Source: Mucilaginibacter ginsenosidivorans
Lineage (GTDB): Bacteria; Bacteroidota; Bacteroidia; Sphingobacteriales; Sphingobacteriaceae
Assembly: GCF_007971025.1 (NCBI RefSeq)
Contig: NZ_CP042436.1
Location: 4,030,001 to 4,094,000 of the forward strand
Length of the DNA: 64,000 bases
Direction: 5' to 3'
A program made the translations under genes and the position numbers. Positions within the stretch are counted from its first letter, which is position 1. Every line of letters begins with the position of its first letter. Under the pieces are notes generated by a model, which ran no database searches, was not told where the DNA came from, and saw only the letters and a list, made by a program, of their open reading frames with translations. Below are positions 7,037-14,447 of the stretch, one piece after another.

Positions 7037-8407
7037 TCCAAGTTCCCCCTCCCATTTACTTACCACCGCCGTGGCCAAAGTGTTGCCCAGCACATTGGTT
7101 GCCGATCGGCCCATATCCATTATCGGGTCGATGCCAAGCAACAGCGCAATACCGACTTCCGGGATATTGAACATCGATATCGTTCCTGCTATCACAACCA
7201 GTGCGGCCCGCGAAACGCCCGCCATACCTTTGCTGGTCAGCATCAGCACCAGCAGCATGGACAATTGCTGCCCGAAACCAAGGTGAATACCATAAGCCTG
7301 CGCCAGGAACAACGAGCCAAAGGTCATGTAGATCATCGATCCAACCAGGTTGAACGAGTAACCCAGCGGCAGCACAAAACTCACTATTTTATTGCTGCAC
7401 CCAAAGTTCTCCAGTTCTTCCAGCACACGCGGGTAAGCCGCCTCACTTGTCGAGGTGCTGAAGGCCACCAGGATAGCATCTTTTACATTGCCAACCAGGG
7501 TCCAGGCTTTGCCTTTCAAAACCGAAAAACTTGCGAAGAATATCATGGCCCAAAGAATGGCCAGTCCCAAATAAAATTCGCCGATGAACGTGGCGTAGGT
7601 GGCGATAATACCAAGCCCCTCTTTAGCCACCACTGCTGCAATAGCGCCAAATACCGCAATAGGGGCCAGCTTCATCACGTAACCGGTTATCTTCATCACT
7701 ACGTGTGCAACAGCATCCATAAATTTGATGATGATCTCGCCTTTTTCGCCTATGGCCGCTGTTGCAATGCCGAAAAAGAGGGAGAACACCACGATCTGGA
7801 GCATATAGTTATTCGCCATTGCTTCGGTAAAGCTTTGGGGCACCATGTGCGAGATAAAGTCTTTCAATGATATGGCCGATTTCTTGATATCGGTACCTAA
7901 GGCACTGTCGGGCAGTGAAAGGTGCATGGCGCTGCCCGGCGAAAACAGGTTGACCAGCAGCATGCCCAGCAATAATGAAACGAATGTGGCCCCGATAAAA
8001 AGCAACAAGGTTTTGCCACCTATCCTGCCCACAGCTTTAATGTCACCTACTTTGGCAACGCCGACCACCAGCGTGCTGAACACCAGCGGCGCTACGATCA
8101 TTTTGATCAGCCGCAAAAAAATATCACTTAATATGGTAAAGCCGACGAGCTTATCGTCTCTTTCGGTACTGTATTGTTGTTTGGCTTTAAGCTGGGCCTT
8201 ACGCTCTGTTTTTAATTGCGAATATGTGGCTGTTGTGGTATCCGCCGTCCCGGCTATTTGGGCATCGATGGTTTTAATACTTGCCTCGGCAGCGCTTATG
8301 TTGGTATTGATCTGGCCGATAACGTTGGTATTGTAAATATAACCGGCGGCTACACCCAGTACCAGGGCTATAATAATATACAGGGTGATCCGACTTTTTT
8401 TCATCAT
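7025..8407 (-). CDS. Dicarboxylate/amino acid:cation symporter (GltP/DctA family)
   Basis: A 460 aa inner-membrane secondary transporter importing acidic amino acids or C4-dicarboxylates. Family marks are LRLIKMIVAPLVFSTLVVGV, AFSTSTSEAAYP (the serine-rich HP1 tip) and DMGRSATNVLGN in TM8. Two oddities: an extra ~50 residue charged, probably coiled-coil stretch (about residues 30-80) separates TM1 from TM2 on the outer side, and the TM7 motif, normally N-[ML]-D-G-[TS], reads NLVGSMIY, so the cation-binding Asp is Val. The start at 8407 or the adjacent ATG at 8404 is equally possible. Substrate is not determinable. Confidence 0.88.
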   Translation of the reverse strand: MMKKSRITLYIIIALVLGVAAGYIYNTNVIGQINTNISAAEASIKTIDAQIAGTADTTTATYSQLKTERKAQLKAKQQYSTERDDKLVGFTILSDIFLRLIKMIVAPLVFSTLVVGVAKVGDIKAVGRIGGKTLLLFIGATFVSLLLGMLLVNLFSPGSAMHLSLPDSALGTDIKKSAISLKDFISHMVPQSFTEAMANNYMLQIVVFSLFFGIATAAIGEKGEIIIKFMDAVAHVVMKITGYVMKLAPIAVFGAIAAVVAKEGLGIIATYATFIGEFYLGLAILWAMIFFASFSVLKGKAWTLVGNVKDAILVAFSTSTSEAAYPRVLEELENFGCSNKIVSFVLPLGYSFNLVGSMIYMTFGSLFLAQAYGIHLGFGQQLSMLLVLMLTSKGMAGVSRAALVVIAGTISMFNIPEVGIALLLGIDPIMDMGRSATNVLGNTLATAVVSKWEGELGAES

Positions 8408-8437
8408 TAAACGGGATTGCGAAACTACAATTATTTG

Positions 8438-8464
8438 GCTACAAACGGGAAGCCCCGATGGGGC
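8438..8464 (-). repeat. Stem plus ACCTGTTTGTAG-tail repeat (copy 1)
   Basis: Read on the minus strand: stem GCCCC-ATC-GGGGC followed by a diverged tail (TTCCCGTTTGTAGC). It is inverted relative to copies 4-6. Confidence 0.8.
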
Positions 8465-8486
8465 TTTTTATTAGGGATGGAACTTT

Positions 8487-8515
8487 GTGCTACAAACAGG
8501 TAGCCCCGATGGGGC
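8487..8515 (-). repeat. Stem plus ACCTGTTTGTAG-tail repeat (copy 2)
   Basis: Read on the minus strand: stem GCCCC-ATC-GGGGC followed by the conserved TACCTGTTTGTAGC tail. Confidence 0.85.
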
Positions 8516-8546
8516 AATTTCATTAAGCTAAGCAAGTCGCCCACTC

Positions 8547-8669
8547 GGCTCACCCGGTCATTGCTTCGCCCGACCATCCTCACTGCTTCGTAAAGAGCGT
8601 TAAAACGCCCTCTTTATGCGCAGCAAAGAGAGGGCCGACCAGCGCGTAGCGTCGTCTGGTTGAGTGGAC
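8547..8669. repeat. Back-to-back pair of CCCTCTTT/GACCGGGTGAG repeats
   Basis: The left unit (8547-8598) is the reverse complement of the unit found in tandem at 63291-63610. The right unit (8608-8669) is in direct orientation. Between them is a short TTAAAA spacer. The right unit keeps the second hairpin but with an altered stem (ACCAG/CTGGT instead of GGTCA/TGACC), a compensatory change. Confidence 0.75.
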
Positions 8670-8786
8670 GGAGCGCGTTCATTATCGCTATCCCATCGGG
8701 GTCAAAGGTCTATAGAAAAAAAGCATCCCGAAATGCCGGTGGCAAGTTAAAATGTTCATTAAACTAATTTTCTACTGATCTTTAGT

Positions 8787-8814
8787 GCTACAAACAGGTA
8801 GCCCCCGATGGGGC
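8787..8814 (-). repeat. Stem plus ACCTGTTTGTAG-tail repeat (copy 3)
   Basis: Minus-strand copy with a GCCCC/GGGGGC stem (one extra G) and the exact TACCTGTTTGTAGC tail. Confidence 0.85.
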
Positions 8815-8939
8815 AACCGGAATTATGGTGAACGATAGCATTTCGGTGTATGTTCTTATTCTTGCACTTTTTTTGCCTTGCAATGGAAATATGCATCCTG
8901 GCAAAGTCTCGCCGTTATAGGAATCTGGTGAGTCGCGAT

Positions 8940-9010
8940 GCTCCGTAGGAGCTACCTGTTTGTAGAAATCCGGCAATATGCCTGCTCCGTAGGAGCTACC
9001 TGTTTGTAGC
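8940..9010 (+). repeat. Stem plus ACCTGTTTGTAG-tail repeats (copies 4 and 5, direct)
   Basis: Two near-identical units, at 8940-8965 and 8984-9010, each with stem GCTCC-GTA-GGAGC followed by TACCTGTTTGTAG. A third partial unit with GCTCCGTAGGTGC is at 9033-9050 and overlaps the likely promoter of the next gene. Confidence 0.85.
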
Positions 9011-9053
9011 AAAATAAATAACCATAATATTAAGCTCCGTAGGTGCTACCCAT

Positions 9054-9061
9054 TATATTTG
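9054..9061 (+). promoter_or_regulatory. Candidate -7 promoter box very close to the start codon
   Basis: TATATTTG matches the Bacteroidota -7 consensus TAnnTTTG. The ATG at 9069 begins 7 nt later, so the transcript would be almost leaderless. The -33 region is weak and is occupied by a partial repeat copy. Confidence 0.5.
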
Positions 9062-9068
9062 CGCTGGT

Positions 9069-9596
9069 ATGAGCATGAAGGTTTACGGTTTAGCAGATAT
9101 AAAAAAGGAAATACAATTCCAGGATAAAACCGTTCTGATGGAATTGGTGCTTCGCCTTGCACGCTATAAAAAAGAAAACAAGGAACTGCTGGCCTACCTG
9201 TTGTTCGAGGCTGATAACGAGCGAAGCTTTATTGAAAACGTGATCGCCGAAAATGGTTTTATGTTCAGCCAGTTGCCTTCCAACAATTACCAGATGGCCA
9301 AAAGCATGCGTAAAATATTACGGTTGCTTAATAAATACATCAAGTTCATGGGTTCGAAAGAAGCCGAGATCGAGTTTTTCCTCAGCTTTTGCCGCAACTA
9401 TATCCAGTATGCCGACCGGCGCGGTTCATACAAGCCGATGCGCCTGATTTTTACCCGTCAACTGGAGAAGATCAAAAAAGCAATAGAAAAGCTGCACGAG
9501 GACCTGCAGTTTGATTACACGCAGGATTACAACGCCATGCTGGAAGACGCGCAGGCGCAATTAAAATGGTTTTACAAGGATGACCACCTGCTGTAA
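9069..9596 (+). CDS. Conserved-looking hypothetical, all-helical cytoplasmic protein
   Basis: 175 aa, no signal peptide or membrane segment. It is rich in Lys, Glu and aromatic residues with long predicted helices (AYLLFEADNERSFIENVIAENG, RKILRLLNKYIKFMGSKEAEIEFFLSFC). I do not recognise a catalytic motif or named family. An alternative ATG two codons downstream (9075) would avoid a near-leaderless start. The next gene, an ECF sigma factor, starts 45 nt after its stop. Confidence 0.75.
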   Translation: MSMKVYGLADIKKEIQFQDKTVLMELVLRLARYKKENKELLAYLLFEADNERSFIENVIAENGFMFSQLPSNNYQMAKSMRKILRLLNKYIKFMGSKEAEIEFFLSFCRNYIQYADRRGSYKPMRLIFTRQLEKIKKAIEKLHEDLQFDYTQDYNAMLEDAQAQLKWFYKDDHLL

Positions 9597-9640
9597 CATT
9601 TTACGACGGCCTATATCTAACCCATATAAATTTAACTGAT

Positions 9641-10138
9641 TTGAACACCAGGGAAGCGGCATTCAAGCAAATATTTGAAGCTAATTCAAAAAAGATATAC
9701 CATCTGTGCTATGGTTATACCGGCGATGACGATGCCGCTAACGACCTGCTGCAGGAGACTTTTTTGAAGGTGTGGCAAAACCTGGATAAGTTCCGTAACC
9801 AGGCGCAAATATCAACCTGGATCTATCGCATTGCTGTAAATACCTGTCTTACTTATCTGCGTTCGGAAAAAAGACAGGCTAAAGACGAGCTGACCCCACA
9901 GATCGCTGAGAATAAGAGGGAGGAGTTTTCGGAGAAGAATGAGCAGGTGGCACTGCTTTATAAGTGTATATCAAAATTGGAAGAATCGGAGAGAATTATC
10001 ATAACCATGGTATTGGATGAAATGCCGTACCCTGAAATTGCCGACATATCGGGCATATCGGAAGGTAATCTGAGGGTGAAAATACATCGTATCAAACAAA
10101 AATTGACAGAGTTATACAACCACTATGAAAGACTTTGA
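9641..10138 (+). CDS. ECF-type RNA polymerase sigma factor
   Basis: 165 aa sigma-70-family regulator. Region 2 contains YHLCYGYTGDDDAANDLLQETFLKVWQNLDKF (-10 binding) and region 4 has EMPYPEIADISGISEGNLRVKIHRIKQKL, a helix-turn-helix for the -35. The start is TTG; I see no better ATG before region 2, so inefficient initiation may limit the amount made. The stop overlaps the next gene's start by 14 nt, implying coupling to the membrane protein that follows, the place where an anti-sigma factor usually sits. Confidence 0.92.
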   Translation: MNTREAAFKQIFEANSKKIYHLCYGYTGDDDAANDLLQETFLKVWQNLDKFRNQAQISTWIYRIAVNTCLTYLRSEKRQAKDELTPQIAENKREEFSEKNEQVALLYKCISKLEESERIIITMVLDEMPYPEIADISGISEGNLRVKIHRIKQKLTELYNHYERL

Positions 10139-10712
10139 TCATTTGATGTCTGTTTGGCAGGGACAGCCAAAGCAGGACCAGTTTTCGGTGGATGAGGCGC
10201 TGAAGCAGGCTAAGAAAGGCGTGCGTGGTATCAAGAACCAGCTTTACTGGGGTATTGTGGCCATGATAGCTGTATTGGTACTCACTTTCGTCATCACCTT
10301 TTTCTTTGTTTTCCAGTGGTTAACCTACCTTGGGCTTTTTATCATGCTCTTCACCATGGTGCTTTACGCGGCCATGATCATTCGTAACTACCGCATTCTT
10401 AACCGACACGATGCTACACGTAACCCCGCCGATTATTTACAGGACCTTAAAGAATACCAGCGCAATCGCACAAAAATATCCGGCTGGTTCTTCTATATCT
10501 ACCTGTTACTGATCAGCCTGGGGCTGTCGCTTTACTTTATCGAAATATTGCAAAACGCCTCCCCTTTCTACAAGGGGTCGGTATATACCATTACTATCGC
10601 CTGGTTCCTTTTCCTTACCTTCTGGTACAAGAAACGTATTTTCAAAAACGAAGAGGAAAAGCTGAACCTGATCATCGATAGGTTAGAGCGGCTGCAGGGG
10701 CAATTTGAATAG
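10125..10712 (+). CDS. Membrane protein coupled to the ECF sigma factor
   Basis: 195 aa. A ~35 residue hydrophilic N-terminus (MKDFDHLMSVWQGQPKQDQFSVDEALKQA in short helices) precedes four hydrophobic segments arranged in two pairs (about residues 43-90 and 123-170), then a charged tail. No zinc-binding anti-sigma motif (HxxxCxxC) is present. Position, overlap and the cytoplasmic N-terminal helix suggest it restrains the sigma factor at the membrane, but this is inference from context only. Confidence 0.7.
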   Translation: MKDFDHLMSVWQGQPKQDQFSVDEALKQAKKGVRGIKNQLYWGIVAMIAVLVLTFVITFFFVFQWLTYLGLFIMLFTMVLYAAMIIRNYRILNRHDATRNPADYLQDLKEYQRNRTKISGWFFYIYLLLISLGLSLYFIEILQNASPFYKGSVYTITIAWFLFLTFWYKKRIFKNEEEKLNLIIDRLERLQGQFE

Positions 10713-10803
10713 AAGCTAAAAGCCGAAAGCTGAACGTCCAAAGCTATTTAAAGTTGACAAATGCTTTAAGCTTTACTCTTTTTGCTTTAAGCTTTTTAGC
10801 TTT
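10712..10803 (+). repeat. CTTT-heptad inverted repeat (copy 3)
   Basis: The left arm (AAGCTAAAAGCCGAAAGC) begins at the stop codon of the membrane protein. The right arm (AGCTTTA, CTCTTTT, TGCTTTA, AGCTTTT) ends about 6 nt before the ATG at 10809. The element fills the gap completely. Confidence 0.85.
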
Positions 10804-10808
10804 GCGCC

Positions 10809-11333
10809 ATGCCAATGCCCATCACCATCCAATTAGTCCGTCCGGCTGAAGTTGACCAATTGCTTGCCCTTAGCCGCAAAACATTTTACGATGCCTTTGA
10901 ACATTTGAACAACCCCGAAGATTTTGAGGCTTATACGTCCAAAGCATTTACCCGCGAACAACTGCTGTCCGAGATCGAAAACCCTGATTCTGCCTTTTAT
11001 TTCGCTGTAATGGATGGTGAACCCGTTGGTTATATCAAGCTGAATTACCGCAACGCCCAGGCGGAATTTCGGGACCCAGCCGGTGTTGAAATAAGCCGTA
11101 TTTATGTGCACGCCGATCACCAGGGTAAAAAGATAGGCAACCGGCTATTGGATTTCGCCATTAACAAAGCCACTGATGATAAACTGCAATACATCTGGCT
11201 CGGCGTGTGGGAGCATAACCTGGACGCGCAGCGCTTCTACGAGCGTAATGGTTTTGTCAAATCAGGCAGTCACGAGTTTGTTGTTGGTAAAGATGTTCAG
11301 ACCGATTTTTTAATGAAGCGGACGCTGGCTTAA
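10809..11333 (+). CDS. GNAT-family N-acetyltransferase
   Basis: 174 aa single GNAT domain that transfers an acetyl group from acetyl-CoA to an unknown amine. The acetyl-CoA loop is DHQGKKIGNRLLDFA (Q/R-x-x-G-x-[GA] type) at about residues 98-112, preceded by ISRIYVH (beta4), and followed by WLGVWEHNLDAQRFYERNGF, the C-terminal GNAT signature. It may alternatively start at the second ATG two codons downstream. The substrate cannot be told. Confidence 0.9.
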   Translation: MPMPITIQLVRPAEVDQLLALSRKTFYDAFEHLNNPEDFEAYTSKAFTREQLLSEIENPDSAFYFAVMDGEPVGYIKLNYRNAQAEFRDPAGVEISRIYVHADHQGKKIGNRLLDFAINKATDDKLQYIWLGVWEHNLDAQRFYERNGFVKSGSHEFVVGKDVQTDFLMKRTLA

Positions 11334-11396
11334 CCTTTTACGCAACTATTATCCCGGTTATTTGTTAACTTTATAATAACCAATACAGTTGTTGCC

Positions 11397-11630
11397 ATGA
11401 AAGCCATAACCGCCATTATTGTAGCCACGGTCTGCCTGGTTGCCTTTTATATTTTGCTGCATTTTAATGCTGCACCGCTGCTTACTGTACTTCTTTACTT
11501 TTCCATTCCAATAACCATCGTTATTATGGTGCTGTCGGTCCTGCTCGATGACAGCAAACCCTACCCGGAATTGGATAATGAAGAATGGGGTTACCAGGAT
11601 AAAAATAAAGACGAACTGAGCATGTTCTGA
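11397..11630 (+). CDS. Small hypothetical membrane protein
   Basis: 77 aa with two hydrophobic segments (residues ~4-22 and ~27-47) separated by a short HFNAAP turn, and an acidic C-terminal tail (DDSKPYPELDNEEWGYQDKNKDE). No family recognised. It converges with the receiver-domain gene, with only 9 nt between the stops. Confidence 0.65.
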   Translation: MKAITAIIVATVCLVAFYILLHFNAAPLLTVLLYFSIPITIVIMVLSVLLDDSKPYPELDNEEWGYQDKNKDELSMF

Positions 11631-11639
11631 ATTGATCAG

Positions 11640-12053
11640 CTACACTTTCAGGGTATCCCAAAAAGATCTTTTATGTGCCATCGGCTTTACTGGTTCGGGT
11701 TTAGACAGGCAATTGGATATCGCCGCTATCAATTCGCTATTGTTAAAAGGCTTGTGCAGGTATCCGTCGGCAAGGTTATCGCGGGCTATTTTGGCTATAT
11801 GCTGATCGGTGGATGTTAGTATAACATTGATGCGCATGGTAACCGGCTCGGTTTTAATTTCCCGGCACAGGTCGCCGCCAAATCCAAATGGCTGCCTGTA
11901 TTCCAGCAAAATAATGTCCGGTTTTATGCTAATGATCTCGTGCAGTGGTTTCAGGCGCACCGAGCTAAAAAACTCCAACCCCAGGTCCCCGATCGTTGCC
12001 TCCAGCAGCTTACTAACGGAAGTGTCACTTTCAATCACCAATATCTTTTTCAT
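11640..12053 (-). CDS. Stand-alone receiver-domain protein lacking the phospho-acceptor Asp
   Basis: 137 aa with a single CheY-like receiver fold and no output domain. Aligned to the receiver at 63738, the phospho-acceptor position is Glu (E51 in IILLEYRQP instead of D) and the acidic pocket reads ESD (residues 8-10) rather than E/D-D-D. The conserved switch Thr/Ser (ILTST) and the Lys of LHKPF are kept. It may be a pseudo-receiver locked in an active-like state, or have a phosphorylation-independent role. No histidine kinase is adjacent. Confidence 0.85.
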   Translation of the reverse strand: MKKILVIESDTSVSKLLEATIGDLGLEFFSSVRLKPLHEIISIKPDIILLEYRQPFGFGGDLCREIKTEPVTMRINVILTSTDQHIAKIARDNLADGYLHKPFNNSELIAAISNCLSKPEPVKPMAHKRSFWDTLKV

Positions 12054-12323
12054 AGGTATTATTAGCTAATGGTTAGTGAATCTATATTTTCGAGAAGTAT
12101 TGTTGCCTCGTAGTTAGCAAATATGTACTGTAAAGATAGCATTTATTCGATTGTAACAAAATCATTACAGGTTTTTTTTCATCGCACATAAAACATTATC
12201 GACCAATTACTTACTACTGAAACTTAAAGCTAAATGCTGCTAAGGCTGTGTTTTATTCCGTTTGATTTCCGCCTGGAAATCCTGGGAAAACATGAATCAC
12301 CACGGGAGTATACCGTCGGAATT

Positions 12324-13046
12324 TTAGGTTAGGGGATAGATAACTGAAATTAATTGCCCCACGCCACTAATACCAAAAACATCAAAAAATAGCCGTGATA
12401 AAAGTATCTTAATTTCTGTTGCATCCTTGAAATTTTGCAGGTTGTATTTGTAAACAAAAGACTCCCTATCCGCATCAAATTTAAATCCCAGGCCTTTAAG
12501 CGGATCTGAAATTCTGCCGTCGAACACAAAGTCTGGTTCTTCAGGATCAAACATATTTATGCAGATCAACAAAAAATCATTATCTGTTTTAAATATAATT
12601 TGCACGTCATCGTCATCATATATGCCGAAAACAATTTGAAATTTATCAATCTTTCGGGCTACAATATCAAAAATGAGGTCGTCTATTTGCTGACTATCAT
12701 TGAAAATCACCTTTTTTTGAGATTGTGATTCCAGGTCCAACTTGTTCTTTTTAAGTTCTTCAATCTGTCTATCCGTGAAAAACTTCCACAACGTTTTATT
12801 TTCCCTGAAATATTCTGGCGGCTTCTTTAGTGAACGCTCTTGTCTTTTTAGTTCTTGCCTGCGGTTGTGCAGGGGGTCTTTGAATGTATATAGTTTATTC
12901 AGCCGGCTTTCTAATTTCATCAACGCTTCAGAATGATGATAGACTATGAGATAATCATAGTCTATCATACTTTGCTTCATCATTTTTTGAATTGATCTTT
13001 TTTCGGCTTCTAACGCTGCAATAACAAGGTCTAAATCACTTTTCAT
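12324..13046 (-). CDS. Hypothetical protein with coiled-coil N-terminus
   Basis: 240 aa from the ATG at 13046; an upstream start at 13073 adds nine hydrophobic residues and is less likely. The first ~125 residues are helical and charged (ALEAEKRSIQKMMKQSM, RRQELKRQERSLKKPPEYF). The rest is mixed alpha/beta with acidic clusters (YDDDDVQIIF, MFDPEEPDFVFDGRISDP). No family recognised. The gene is clearly more AT-rich than its neighbours, which may mean recent acquisition. A stretch of ~270 nt without genes lies downstream (12054-12323). Confidence 0.65.
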   Translation of the reverse strand: MKSDLDLVIAALEAEKRSIQKMMKQSMIDYDYLIVYHHSEALMKLESRLNKLYTFKDPLHNRRQELKRQERSLKKPPEYFRENKTLWKFFTDRQIEELKKNKLDLESQSQKKVIFNDSQQIDDLIFDIVARKIDKFQIVFGIYDDDDVQIIFKTDNDFLLICINMFDPEEPDFVFDGRISDPLKGLGFKFDADRESFVYKYNLQNFKDATEIKILLSRLFFDVFGISGVGQLISVIYPLT

Positions 13047-13105
13047 CAGGATAAAAATAACAATTACGACCACTTATTCCCAAAAATCCCCTTTCACCTC
13101 TCCTA

Positions 13106-14290
13106 TTAATCCCGCATAAACGGGTTAAAGTTCCTTGTGCCAATGTTCATTCCTGCGGCACGGCACACGGTTTTATCACCGAATTTAAAATTGATCTTAT
13201 CCATGGCCTGGTAAAGCTGCAACTGGCGCTCGTTATCGTCAAAAAGGTTTATCTGGTAGCTGCCAGTGGCCAGGTTGCTCAGCCTTACCCCTATCAGCCG
13301 TACCGGCCGGTTCTGGTTCCAGGCTTTGGTCAACAGGTTTTTGATGCCCGGTATCAATATATGCTCGGCTGCGGTCAGGGGTATCTTTTCCTGCTGGGTA
13401 TGCGTCTCAAAATTGGCAAAGCGTATTTTAATGGCCAGGCAGGATGCCAGCTTATTCTCGCGCCGCAGTTTCGACGATAACTCTTCCGTCATCGAAACCA
13501 GTGTGGTTTCAAGCGTGCGGCGGTCGCTCACGTTGTTGCCAAAGGTACATTCCGTCGATATCGATTTACGGTCCGAATGGGGCACCACTTCGCCGTAATC
13601 AACACCCCTCGCCTTTTCGTATATCCATAGCCCGTTTTTGCCAAATACTGTTTGCAAAAAACGCAGTTGCACCTTTTGCAGGTCGCCTATTTTCTCAATA
13701 CCGTATTCATAAAACTTTTTGCAGGTGCTTTCGCCCAACCCGGGTATGGCCGATATGGGCAGCGGCGCTAAAAAAGCCATTTCGCTGCCATGCGGTACAA
13801 AAAGCTGCCCGTTTGGCTTGGCCCGGTTAGTGGCCATTTTGGCTATCGTGCGCCCAGACCCCAGCCCGAACGATATAGGCAGTTTGGTTTCCCTGATAAT
13901 GCGTTGCCGCACCTGCGCCGCCAATTGGTACGGATCGTAAAAACGGTCGGTACCCGTAAGGTCGATGTAAAACTCATCAACCGAGGCCTTTTGGTACAAG
14001 GGCACCATCTCGTCGATGATCTTTGTTACACGTTTAGAGTAATCCGAGTAACGTTCGTGGTTGCCGCGTACGCTAATGGCATGCGGGCACAATTTAAACG
14101 CATCGCGGCTTGACATACCCGAATGCACCCCAAACTGGCGCGCCTCGTAACTGCACGACGCCACCACGCCTCGTTGCGCATTGCCGCCGATGATGATTGC
14201 CTTCCCTATCAGGGATGGATCATACAACCGCTCCACCGATACGAAGAACGAATCGAGATCGATATGCATGATATAGCGTTTGGCCGACAT
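13106..14290 (-). CDS. dinB: DNA polymerase IV (Y-family, DinB)
   Basis: 394 aa from the ATG at 14290 (MSAKRYIMHIDLDSFF); an upstream start at 14338 gives an atypical AT-rich extension. It is an error-prone translesion polymerase. The metal ligands are in HIDLDSFFVSVE (first Asp) and SVDEFYIDLTG (Asp-Glu pair). Next come KMATNRAKPNGQ, the thumb helix-hairpin-helix (ISAIPGLGESTCKKFYEYG) and the little finger. The last residues do not show a clear beta-clamp QxxLF box at the extreme C-terminus, although INLFDDNERQLQLY lies about 40 residues inside. Confidence 0.93.
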   Translation of the reverse strand: MSAKRYIMHIDLDSFFVSVERLYDPSLIGKAIIIGGNAQRGVVASCSYEARQFGVHSGMSSRDAFKLCPHAISVRGNHERYSDYSKRVTKIIDEMVPLYQKASVDEFYIDLTGTDRFYDPYQLAAQVRQRIIRETKLPISFGLGSGRTIAKMATNRAKPNGQLFVPHGSEMAFLAPLPISAIPGLGESTCKKFYEYGIEKIGDLQKVQLRFLQTVFGKNGLWIYEKARGVDYGEVVPHSDRKSISTECTFGNNVSDRRTLETTLVSMTEELSSKLRRENKLASCLAIKIRFANFETHTQQEKIPLTAAEHILIPGIKNLLTKAWNQNRPVRLIGVRLSNLATGSYQINLFDDNERQLQLYQAMDKINFKFGDKTVCRAAGMNIGTRNFNPFMRD

Positions 14291-14355
14291 AGCACAAAGT
14301 TGAAAAAAGATTTGATATTTTGCTAATTTTTTTAGCAAATTTGAATCGTTAAAAT

Positions 14356-14442
14356 AAGCTAAGAGCTCAAAGCATAAAGTCCAAAGCTTAATTAGGGACC
14401 AAACAAATAGCGCTTTCAGCTTTAGTCTTTCGCTTTAAGCTA
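14356..14442 (+). repeat. CTTT-heptad inverted repeat (copy 4)
   Basis: The left arm (AAGCTAAGAGCTCAAAGC) and right arm (CGCTTTC, AGCTTTA, GTCTTTC, GCTTTA, AGCTATA) lie between divergent dinB and the 2H phosphoesterase gene. The right arm ends 5 nt before the ATG at 14448. One heptad has lost a base. Confidence 0.8.
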
Positions 14443-14447
14443 TACAA

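Larger units (their letters stand above)
8408..9068. other. 660 bp repeat island without a credible gene
   Basis: No convincing gene lies between the divergent symporter and the 9069 gene. An open frame on the minus strand at 8788-9012 is made of repeat copies and is rejected. The island holds six copies of a short hairpin with an ACCTGTTTGTAGC tail, three in inverted orientation on the left (8438, 8487, 8787) and three direct on the right (8940, 8984, 9033). A back-to-back pair of the CCCTCTTT/GACCGGGTGAGTC repeat sits in the middle (8547-8669). Confidence 0.75.

Noticed and set aside
8788..9012. Open frame of 74 codons on the minus strand
   Set aside because: It is composed of repeat copies in both orientations, with no recognisable domain and no start context.
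14290..14338. Longer start for DNA polymerase IV
   Set aside because: The added residues are AT-rich and precede the conserved MSAKRYIMHIDLDSFF start.
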